Assembly (NCBI GenBank): GCA_019246375.1
Contig: JAFAQO010000371.1
Coordinates: forward strand, 1 to 5,133
DNA length: 5,133 bases
Origin: Mycobacterium sp.
GTDB lineage: Bacteria; Actinomycetota; Actinomycetes; Mycobacteriales; Mycobacteriaceae
Direction of reading: 5' to 3'
Shown here piece after piece: positions 1-5,120 of this stretch (position 1 is its first letter; the number at the start of each line of letters is the position of its first letter). The notes below the pieces were generated by a model, which saw nothing but the letters and a program-made list of their open reading frames with translations, ran no database searches and had not been told where the DNA came from. A program made the translations under genes and the position numbers.

Positions 1-755
1 ACAAGGTCGAACTTGTCAGCCGCCTACTGCAGGCCCGCGACCGCGGCTCCACCATGATATTCACCCGCACCAAGCGCACCGCCCAAAAGTTAGCCGATGA
101 ATTAGCCGAGCGCGGATTCGCCGTCGGCGCCGTACACGGCGATCTCGGCCAGATAGCCCGCGAGAAGGCGCTGAAAGCTTTTCGCACCGGCGGCATCGAC
201 GTACTGGTTGCCACCGACGTGGCGGCCCGCGGTATCGACATCGACGATGTCACCCACGTCATCAACTACCAGTGCCCGGACGACGCGAAGACGTATGTGC
301 ACCGCATCGGACGCACCGGGCGGGCCGGGCGCACCGGCGTCGCGGTCACCTTGGTGGACTGGGACGAGTTGGCCCGCTGGGCGATGATCGACAAAGCATT
401 GAACCTTGGCTGCCCCGATCCCGCCGAGACGTATTCCAGTTCGCCGCACCTGTACGCCGAACTGGGCATCCCGGCCGACGCCGGCAGTACCGTCGGCGCG
501 CCTCATACGCGGCAGGGCAAGCGGGCCGCCGGCGATGGCCAGGCATCCGGGTCACGGACCCGCAACGGCACCCGGTCGCGGCGGCGTACCCGCGGCGGCA
601 AGGGGGCAAGCGGCCACCCGGCCGCCATCGCCCCCGGCAGCGGTGACGCTCCGGCAGACGCAACCACGGGCACCCCCCCGGGCGATGGCGCGCACAGCGG
701 ACGCCGCCGCCGTCGCCGCCGACCGGCAGCCAGCGCCAGCTCGAACGCTAACTGA
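1..755 (+). CDS. rhlE: DEAD-box ATP-dependent RNA helicase, C-terminal part (5' end outside window)
   Basis: Helicases of this family use ATP to unwind short RNA duplexes and remodel RNA-protein complexes in the cytoplasm, in ribosome assembly or mRNA decay. The reading frame is open from base 3, upstream of the first ATG at 54, and the sequence there (KVELVSRLL) continues the helicase fold, so that ATG is internal and the gene begins before the window. Visible motifs, numbering from the ATG at 54: motif IV-like MIFTRTKRTA (1-10), motif V LVATDVAARGID (51-62, bases 204-239) and motif VI YVHRIGRTGR (81-90). These form RecA-like domain 2; motifs Q, I (Walker A) and II (DEAD) lie outside. After residue about 150 comes a low-complexity Gly/Arg/Ser/Pro/Ala tail with a run of seven arginines (217-223), a likely RNA-binding extension. 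It matches M. tuberculosis Rv3211. The family call is firm; the symbol follows mycobacterial annotation, and the cellular role is inferred. Confidence 0.93.
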   Translation, partial: KVELVSRLLQARDRGSTMIFTRTKRTAQKLADELAERGFAVGAVHGDLGQIAREKALKAFRTGGIDVLVATDVAARGIDIDDVTHVINYQCPDDAKTYVHRIGRTGRAGRTGVAVTLVDWDELARWAMIDKALNLGCPDPAETYSSSPHLYAELGIPADAGSTVGAPHTRQGKRAAGDGQASGSRTRNGTRSRRRTRGGKGASGHPAAIAPGSGDAPADATTGTPPGDGAHSGRRRRRRRPAASASSNAN

Positions 756-772
756 CCCGGCGCCGCCGCCCG

Positions 773-1987
773 ATGGTCAAACCCGAACGCCGCACCAAGG
801 CGGATCTGGTGGCCGCCGCGGCGATCGTGGCCGTGTTAGCAGCCGTCGCCGCCCTGATCTGGTGGACCAGCGATGCGCGGACCACAATCAGCCGGCCCGC
901 CGCCATCCAGGCGCCCAGCCCGACGCCAGCCCGCCAGGTACCGGCCGCGCTGCGCCAGCTGTGGACCGCCGCCAGCCCGGCCACCGACAGACCTGTGGTG
1001 GTGGGCGGCACGGTCGTCACTGGCGATGGTCACCGGGTGAACGGGCGCGACTCGGTCACCGGCGAGTCGCGCTGGAGCTACAGCCGCGACAGCGATCTGT
1101 GCGCGGCGTCATGGGTTTACCGCTACGCGGTCGCGGTCTACCGCGATGACCGTGGCTGCGGTCAGGTCAGCACCATCGACGGGTCGACCGGCCAGCGCGG
1201 GCCCAGCCGTAGTAGTTACGCCGACAAGCACATCGACCTCTCGTCCGACGGGTCGACGGTGTTATCGGCGGGCACGACTCGGCTGGAACTGTGGCGCTCG
1301 GACTTGGTCAGGATGCTGTCCTACGGCGAGATCGACGCCCGGGTGAAGCCGTCATCCCACGGACTGCACAGCGGGTGCACCTTGGTGTCGGCAGCGGCCA
1401 GTTCATCGGCGGTGTCGGTGCTTGAGGCCTGCCAGAAGAAGACCGACCTGCGGCTGGCACTGTTGCGTCCGAGCAAGGAAGAAGACGAGCCTGAGCAACG
1501 CAAGGTACCCGAGACGGGCATTGAACCGGGTTCCGGTGCACGGGTGCTGACCGTCTCGGAGACCAGCACGGCCGTCTATCTGCCGTCGCCACAGCCCCGA
1601 GTGGAGGTCGTCGACGAAACCGGTGTCACAGTGGCGAGCACACCGCTACCGAAGCCGGCGTCACCGGCTTCTGCGATATCACGGCTGGGTGGGTTGATCA
1701 GCTGGTGGACCGGTGACAGTGTGATGGTTTTCGACGCAGCGAATCTGCGCTACCGCTCCACCATCGGCGCCGACGGGCCGGCCATTCCGCTGGGCCCGGC
1801 GGCGATGATGGCCGGCCGGCTGCTCGTCCCAGTCACCGGCGGGGTGGGCGTGTACGACCCGGTCAGCGGCGTCAACGAACGCTACATCCCGGTCAGTCGC
1901 CCGCCGGGCACGTCAGCGGTGATTCCGGTGGTATCCGGTTCCCAGGTTTTCGAGCAGCGCGGTCACACCGTCGTCGCACTGGGCTGA
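773..1987 (+). CDS. Membrane-anchored PQQ-repeat-like beta-propeller protein (Rv3212 homologue)
   Basis: This 404-residue protein has unknown function. It starts with a short basic segment (KPERRTK) and one hydrophobic helix at about residues 11-32 ending in IWW. There is no clear signal-peptidase site, so it is probably a signal anchor with the rest outside the membrane. A Pro/Ala linker (about 41-57) leads to repeats resembling PQQ/WD-type propeller blades, such as PVVVGGTVVTGDG followed by RDSVTGESRWSY (about 74-103) and later GRLLVPVTGGVGVYDPVSG. The cysteines C110, C129, C202 and C220 fall in two pairs that could form disulfides outside the cell. The start ATG lies 17 bases after the rhlE stop. 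No Shine-Dalgarno is visible, so translation may depend on coupling or readthrough from rhlE. The N-terminus and length agree with M. tuberculosis Rv3212 (about 407 aa, alanine/valine rich). Orthology is fairly sure; the propeller fold is an inference from repeat pattern; no enzymatic function can be assigned. Confidence 0.88.
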   Translation: MVKPERRTKADLVAAAAIVAVLAAVAALIWWTSDARTTISRPAAIQAPSPTPARQVPAALRQLWTAASPATDRPVVVGGTVVTGDGHRVNGRDSVTGESRWSYSRDSDLCAASWVYRYAVAVYRDDRGCGQVSTIDGSTGQRGPSRSSYADKHIDLSSDGSTVLSAGTTRLELWRSDLVRMLSYGEIDARVKPSSHGLHSGCTLVSAAASSSAVSVLEACQKKTDLRLALLRPSKEEDEPEQRKVPETGIEPGSGARVLTVSETSTAVYLPSPQPRVEVVDETGVTVASTPLPKPASPASAISRLGGLISWWTGDSVMVFDAANLRYRSTIGADGPAIPLGPAAMMAGRLLVPVTGGVGVYDPVSGVNERYIPVSRPPGTSAVIPVVSGSQVFEQRGHTVVALG

Positions 1988-1997
1988 TCGTGCCCTG

Positions 1998-2798
1998 CTA
2001 GACCTCGGGACTGAACGTGGGCAGCGGCTTGCCCGATTTCCAGTGCGTGAGCAATGCATCCGCCAGCTCTTTGTAGGCCAGCGAGCCCTTGTTCTTGCGG
2101 CCGGCTAACACCGACGACCCCGACGCGCTGGCTTCGGCGAAGCGCACCGTCCGCGGGATCGGCGGAGCCAGGACCGAAAGGTCGTAGCGGTCGGCGACAT
2201 CGAGCAGCACGTCGCGGGTGTGGATGGTTCTCGAGTCGTAGAGCGTCGGCAACGCGCCCAGCATCCGCAGGTCGGGGTTAGTGATCTGCTGGACGTCGGC
2301 AACCGTGCGCAGGAACTGGCCGACGCCGCGGTGCGCCAGCGTCTCACACTGCAGCGGCACGATGACCTCGTCGGCGGCCGTGAGCCCGTTGAGGGTGAGC
2401 ACTCCAAGCGACGGCGGGCAGTCGACGATCGCCACGTCAAACTGGTCGCTGATCTTGTCCAGTGCGCGCTTGAGCGCATACTCACGCCCGGCCCGCATCA
2501 GCAGCATCGCCTCGGCGCCGGCCAGGTCGATGTTGGCCGGCAGCAGCGTCATTCCCTCCGCCGTCGTGACCAGCGTCGCGCTGGGCTCAACTTCACCGAG
2601 CAGGACCTCGTGCACCGACACGGGCAGTTTGTCGGGGTCGTAGCCGAGCGAAAACGTCAGACAGCCTTGCGGATCGAGGTCGACGAGCAGTACTCGTCGT
2701 CCCTCGTCGACCATCGCCGCGCCCAGCGAGGCCACCGTCGTCGTTTTGGCCACCCCGCCTTTCTGGTTGGCCACCGCCAATACCCGAATCCCTGTCAC
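1998..2798 (-). CDS. ParA/Soj/MinD-family ATPase (Rv3213c homologue), orphan
   Basis: This 266-residue P-loop ATPase belongs to the ParA/Soj family, whose members dimerise on ATP and bind DNA or membrane to position chromosomes, plasmids or protein complexes. Visible motifs: deviant Walker A KGGVAKTT (13-20, with signature lysine K13 and K18), the A' segment VLLVDLDPQG (36-45) and Walker B/switch DVAIVDCPPSLG (121-132). The protein begins almost directly at the Walker A strand, so it lacks the N-terminal helix-turn-helix of plasmid type Ia ParA and resembles chromosomal Soj. The GTG start is supported by a strong upstream GAGGAGGAG. It converges with the Rv3212 homologue, 10 bases between stop codons, and is divergent from the phosphatase gene. 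No parB gene or parS-like site is seen beside it, and mycobacteria carry their main parAB near oriC, so this is a second, orphan family member. Its cargo is unknown; it could partition a complex other than the chromosome. Confidence 0.94.
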   Translation of the reverse strand: MTGIRVLAVANQKGGVAKTTTVASLGAAMVDEGRRVLLVDLDPQGCLTFSLGYDPDKLPVSVHEVLLGEVEPSATLVTTAEGMTLLPANIDLAGAEAMLLMRAGREYALKRALDKISDQFDVAIVDCPPSLGVLTLNGLTAADEVIVPLQCETLAHRGVGQFLRTVADVQQITNPDLRMLGALPTLYDSRTIHTRDVLLDVADRYDLSVLAPPIPRTVRFAEASASGSSVLAGRKNKGSLAYKELADALLTHWKSGKPLPTFSPEV

Positions 2799-2806
2799 AA
2801 GCGCCG

Positions 2807-2815
2807 CTCCTCCTC
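2807..2815 (-). promoter_or_regulatory. Strong Shine-Dalgarno of the ParA-like gene
   Basis: On the minus strand GAGGAGGAG lies 8 bases upstream of the GTG at 2798, with its AGGAGG core 10 bases away. It is the best ribosome binding site near the start and supports GTG rather than an internal start. A nearby minus-strand ATG at 2817 is out of frame. Confidence 0.75.
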
Positions 2816-2850
2816 ATCGCTTCGCTCTGCACCGTCGCCGGCGGGCACAG

Positions 2851-2863
2851 TGCCATCCTGGCA
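2851..2863. repeat. Short perfect inverted repeat TGCCA-TCC-TGGCA in the divergent intergenic region
   Basis: Five-base arms around a three-base centre, lying 53 bases upstream of the ParA-like start codon and 57 bases upstream of the phosphatase start codon. It could be an operator for either divergent gene. With arms this short, chance occurrence is quite possible in GC-rich DNA. Confidence 0.3.
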
Positions 2864-2882
2864 TCTTTTGCACCATGCCCGT

Positions 2883-2912
2883 GTGACGATGGCAGCGATT
2901 GTCAGGCACAAT
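2883..2912 (+). promoter_or_regulatory. Candidate leaderless promoter for the phosphatase-entC unit
   Basis: A -35-like GTGACG (2883-2888; 4 of 6 to TTGACA) is followed after 18 bases by a -10-like CACAAT (2907-2912; 4 of 6 to TATAAT, with the important A and final T present). Transcription would start at about 2919-2921, at or next to the ATG at 2921. That fits the absence of a Shine-Dalgarno there, because mycobacteria translate many leaderless mRNAs. The match is weak and based on inspection only. Confidence 0.3.
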
Positions 2913-2913
2913 C
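2897..2913. promoter_or_regulatory. Perfect dyad GATTGT-N5-ACAATC over the putative -10, candidate operator
   Basis: Six-base arms are exactly complementary around a five-base centre (CAGGC). The dyad ends 7 bases before the phosphatase start codon and covers the candidate -10 element. Its AT-rich arms stand out from the surrounding GC-rich sequence. The geometry suits a dimeric repressor that blocks RNA polymerase. It does not resemble the IdeR iron box, so no regulator can be named. A small RNA hairpin is an alternative. Confidence 0.35.
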
Positions 2914-2920
2914 TTTCAGC

Positions 2921-3499
2921 ATGGGCGTCGAAGACCACCGGCTACTGCTGCTGCGCCACGGTGAGACCGAGTGGTCTAAGTCCGGCCAACACACCGGACG
3001 CACCGAACTGGACCTGCTCGACGCGGGCCGGGAACGGGCCCGGGCCGTCGCCGAGACGCTGAGCAAACTTGACCTGGAGAACCCGCTGGTGATCAGCAGC
3101 CCACGTCGGCGGGCCGTGGAAACCGCCGAGCTGGCCGGCTTGACCGTCGACGAGGAATCGGAGTTGCTGGCCGAATGGGATTACGGTTCCTACGAGGGCC
3201 TGACCACCGCGCAGGTCCAGGAATCGGACCCGGACTGGCTGATCTGGACACACGGCGCCCCCGGTGGTGAAAGCGTCGTTCAGGTCAACGAGCGCGCGGA
3301 TGCGGCCGTTGCATTGGCCTTGCAGAACATGGAGTCTCGCGACGTGGTGTTCGTCGGACACGGCCACTTCTCCCGTGTGGTGATAGCCCGCTGGGTTGAG
3401 CTGCCGGTGGTCGAGGGTCTTCGTTTCGCAATGCATGCCGGTGGGCTCGCGGTATGCGGTTTCGAACACGGGGTGCGCCAGCTGGCGCGCTTGGGTTGA
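2921..3499 (+). CDS. gpm2: Histidine phosphatase, phosphoglycerate-mutase-like (Rv3214 homologue)
   Basis: This 192-residue cytosolic enzyme belongs to the histidine phosphatase superfamily, which removes phosphate through a phospho-histidine intermediate. Visible catalytic set: RHGE (12-15) with nucleophile H13, R62 in SSPRRRAVETA, acidic E85 in AEWDYGSYEG and second histidine H147 in VGHGHFSR. It is shorter than cofactor-dependent phosphoglycerate mutases (about 230-250 aa) and lacks their extra segments. The M. tuberculosis homologue Rv3214, annotated gpm2, was characterised as a phosphatase rather than a mutase, so the glycolytic name should not be taken literally. The ATG at 2921 gives the conserved start MGV..HRLLLLRHGE; no Shine-Dalgarno is seen, which suggests a leaderless mRNA. 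The protein ends at ..RQLARLG, about 11 residues before the end I recall for Rv3214 (about 203 aa). The entC gene starts 12 bases after its stop, implying one transcript. The natural substrate is unknown. Confidence 0.93.
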   Translation: MGVEDHRLLLLRHGETEWSKSGQHTGRTELDLLDAGRERARAVAETLSKLDLENPLVISSPRRRAVETAELAGLTVDEESELLAEWDYGSYEGLTTAQVQESDPDWLIWTHGAPGGESVVQVNERADAAVALALQNMESRDVVFVGHGHFSRVVIARWVELPVVEGLRFAMHAGGLAVCGFEHGVRQLARLG

Positions 3500-3511
3500 G
3501 CAGCTATCCGC

Positions 3512-4609
3512 ATGGCGGATGAGCCACCGTTCGTGCTGTGCGGGCCGAGTGGGGCGGTCGTCGCCGACGGGGTCCAGACCTGCTACTCACAGGTGACCGC
3601 CGCGTTAGCCGCGCTGCGCGGTCGAGCCATACCGATTGTATTGGGCGCCTTGCCTTTTGACGGTGACCGGCCCGCTGCGTTGATGGTGCCGCGAACCGTG
3701 CGGCGCACCGCGTCGCTGCCCGACTGGCCGACTGGGCCGCTGCCGACGGTGCGCATCGCAGCCGAGGTCCCGACCCGCGACGAACACCGCGCCCGGATCT
3801 GTCGGGCACGCGATCAGCTGGCGGCGCCGGGCAGCCCGCTACACAAGGTGGTGCTGGCCCGCGCGTTGCAACTGACCGCCGACGCACCGCTGGACCCCCG
3901 CGTGATCCTGCGCCGGCTGGTGGCTGCCGACCCCACCGCCTACGGTTACCTCGTCGACCTGACACCGGCCAGTGACCACTATCGCGGCGCGGCCCTGGTG
4001 GGCGCCAGTCCGGAACTGCTGGTCGCCCGCGACGGCGATCGGGTGACGTGCCAGCCATTCGCCGGTTCGGCACCGCGTGCCGCCGAGCCTGCACTCGATG
4101 ATGCCACTGGGGCCGCGCTGGCGGCGTCGGCCAAGAACCGTCACGAGCACCAACTGGTCATCGACGCTGTGCGTGCGGCCCTGCAGCCGCTGTGCGACGA
4201 GCTGACGATTCCGGCCACGCCCCAGCTGAGCCGCACCGCTGCGCTGTGGCACCTGAGCACACCGATTAGCGGTCGGTTGAGCGAACAATCAACGAACGCA
4301 ATTGATTTGGTGTTGGCGCTACATCCGACCCCGGCAGTCGGAGGGGTACCGACCAAGGATGCGTGCGAGCTCATCGCCACACTGGAGGGTGACCGCGGCT
4401 TCTACGCCGGAGCTGTCGGGTGGTGCGATGCGCGTGGCGACGGCCGCTGGGCGGTGTCGATTCGCGGCGCGCAACTGGCCGCCGATCGGCGCAGTGCGCT
4501 GGCCCACGCCGGCGGCGGCATCGTCACCGAATCAGAACCCGATGACGAAGTCGACGAGACGACAACGAAATTCGCCACTATTTTGACCGCGCTGGGGGTC
4601 GAGCAGTGA
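3512..4609 (+). CDS. entC: Isochorismate synthase (MenF/EntC family; Rv3215 homologue)
   Basis: The enzyme converts chorismate to isochorismate with Mg2+ in the cytosol. The product is 365 residues, within the range of stand-alone synthases. The chorismate-binding domain covers about residues 88-362. Family signatures: HKVVLAR (111-117) with probable general base K112, GASPELL (164-170) with probable general acid E168, QPFAGSAPR (181-189), KNRHEH (208-213) with probable Mg ligand E212, HPTPAVGGVP (271-280), RGFYAGAVGW (295-304) and the C-terminal GGIVTESEPDDEVDET, whose E346 and E349 match the usual EW.ET metal-binding motif with V in place of W. Residue roles come from homology to E. coli EntC. 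Mycobacteria make salicylate for mycobactin with MbtI, a separate enzyme, so this one more likely supplies menaquinone synthesis despite its siderophore-type name. Salicylate synthase activity cannot be excluded by eye. It follows the phosphatase gene by 12 bases without a clear Shine-Dalgarno, so coupling is likely. Its stop overlaps the next short ORF. Confidence 0.94.
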   Translation: MADEPPFVLCGPSGAVVADGVQTCYSQVTAALAALRGRAIPIVLGALPFDGDRPAALMVPRTVRRTASLPDWPTGPLPTVRIAAEVPTRDEHRARICRARDQLAAPGSPLHKVVLARALQLTADAPLDPRVILRRLVAADPTAYGYLVDLTPASDHYRGAALVGASPELLVARDGDRVTCQPFAGSAPRAAEPALDDATGAALAASAKNRHEHQLVIDAVRAALQPLCDELTIPATPQLSRTAALWHLSTPISGRLSEQSTNAIDLVLALHPTPAVGGVPTKDACELIATLEGDRGFYAGAVGWCDARGDGRWAVSIRGAQLAADRRSALAHAGGGIVTESEPDDEVDETTTKFATILTALGVEQ

Positions 4610-4701
4610 CCCAGCACATCCGCCGGGCGACACAGCGCTTTTCGGTGATTAGCTACCGGGTGCTCGGGCCGGAGTTGGCGGAGCTGGCCGCACCCCGCTG
4701 A
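4606..4701 (+). pseudogene. Stump of a GNAT acetyltransferase gene (Rv3216 position), or a chance 31-codon ORF
   Basis: A GTG overlaps the entC stop codon (GTGA), the usual layout of a translationally coupled next gene. The peptide opens VTQHIRRAT, which closely resembles the first strand of GNAT N-acetyltransferases (..IRRAT..). It then leaves any GNAT pattern and stops after 31 residues at ELAELAAPR. M. tuberculosis has a small acetyltransferase gene, Rv3216, exactly between entC and the Rv3217c membrane protein; here only 43 bases separate those two genes. The simplest reading is a deletion that removed the acetyltransferase body and left its start. The last 49 bases are antisense to the 3' end of the membrane protein gene. 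No acetyl-CoA binding motif (Q/R-x-x-G-x-G/A) is present, so the product cannot be an active GNAT. A functional micro-protein is possible but unsupported. Confidence 0.45.
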
Positions 4702-5108
4702 TCGGCGGCCCAGCGCACCGCAGCCGGACTGAACAGCAGCGCCAACACGCCCACCGCCACGACCGCCACCGGGATGCCAACCGCCGGCCGGTGCGAGCCC
4801 ACCGCGAGATACCAGGCAACGGGAAGCAGCAACAGCTGCGTGAACACCGCGAGACCGCGGCCCCACCGTTTGCCCGCGATCAGGGCGCTTCCGGCGGCGA
4901 GCACAGCGCCGCCGACCAGAACGAACCAGATCGCGGTGCCGAAGCCGTTGACCACATGTTGGTCGGCGCCACCGAACCCGCGCAGTACCAGAACCGCTGC
5001 CACGACCAGTCCCGCGGCGCCCTGGAGTGCGACGATGAGTCCTGCGACGCGCACGCTGGCCGGACCAGTCACAACATCAGCGTAGCCAGTGTCGCCGCTG
5101 AACCACAT
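4653..5108 (-). CDS. Four-helix integral membrane protein of unknown function (Rv3217c homologue)
   Basis: This 151-residue hydrophobic protein has four probable transmembrane helices at about residues 20-43 (..VAGLIVALQGAAGLVVAAVL..), 57-78, 84-104 and 108-129. A short soluble N-terminus comes before them and a polar Ser/Ala/Gly-rich tail after. I see no catalytic, transporter or binding motif and do not recognise a function. The ATG at 5108 is well supported by AGGAGG six bases upstream. It occupies the place of M. tuberculosis Rv3217c, a small integral membrane protein upstream of whiB1. I recall that protein as about 143 residues, so the C-terminus here may be slightly extended; its last 49 bases overlap the antisense acetyltransferase stump, and the end may have changed when the neighbouring DNA was lost. 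It converges on entC with 43 bases between the two stop codons. Confidence 0.87.
   Translation of the reverse strand: MWFSGDTGYADVVTGPASVRVAGLIVALQGAAGLVVAAVLVLRGFGGADQHVVNGFGTAIWFVLVGGAVLAAGSALIAGKRWGRGLAVFTQLLLLPVAWYLAVGSHRPAVGIPVAVVAVGVLALLFSPAAVRWAADQRGAASSANSGPSTR
4658..4695. terminator. GC-rich hairpin at a convergent gene junction, possible bidirectional terminator
   Basis: GGGTGC (4658-4663) pairs with GCACCC (4690-4695) and GGCC (4667-4670) with GGCC (4686-4689). A three-base bulge TCG lies between the helices and two further pairs can form in the loop. It lies between the stop codons of the convergent entC-side transcript and the membrane protein gene, mostly within the latter's last codons. 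There is no T-tract on either side, so it would have to act as a U-less mycobacterial-type terminator. GC-rich coding DNA often gives such pairings, so support is modest. Confidence 0.3.
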
Positions 5109-5114
5109 CGCCCG

Positions 5115-5120
5115 CCTCCT
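5115..5120 (-). promoter_or_regulatory. Shine-Dalgarno of the Rv3217c-like membrane protein gene
   Basis: On the minus strand a perfect AGGAGG sits 6 bases upstream of the ATG at 5108. It fixes the start of the membrane protein at MWFSGD. The promoter must lie beyond the window edge, since only 13 more bases are visible. Confidence 0.8.

Noticed and set aside
406..1149. A 247-codon open frame on the plus strand spanning the end of rhlE and the start of the Rv3212 homologue.
   Set aside because: It is a different frame of two well-supported genes, is rich in Arg/Pro/Ala as GC-rich shadow frames are, and has no recognisable domain.
1976..1993. Possible dyad GCAC/GTGC across the convergent stop codons.
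   Set aside because: Four-base arms with a ten-base loop are expected by chance in this base composition.
2019..2034. Hairpin GGGCA-N6-TGCCC just after the Rv3212 homologue stop, considered as a terminator.
   Set aside because: The stem is only five pairs, has no clear T-tract, and lies inside the coding end of the ParA-like gene.
2799..2920. Search for an IdeR iron box or a parS site in the divergent intergenic region.
   Set aside because: Nothing resembling the TTAGG-type IdeR palindrome or the GTTTCACGTGAAAC-type parS was found.
2220..3062. A 280-codon open frame on the plus strand, mostly opposite the ParA-like gene.
   Set aside because: The opposite strand carries all ParA motifs with a strong ribosome binding site; this frame also crosses the intergenic region and the start of the phosphatase gene without any family signature.
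3504..4094. A 196-codon minus-strand open frame opposite entC.
   Set aside because: It is Arg/Pro/Ala-rich with no domain, and is fully covered by the conserved isochorismate synthase on the plus strand.
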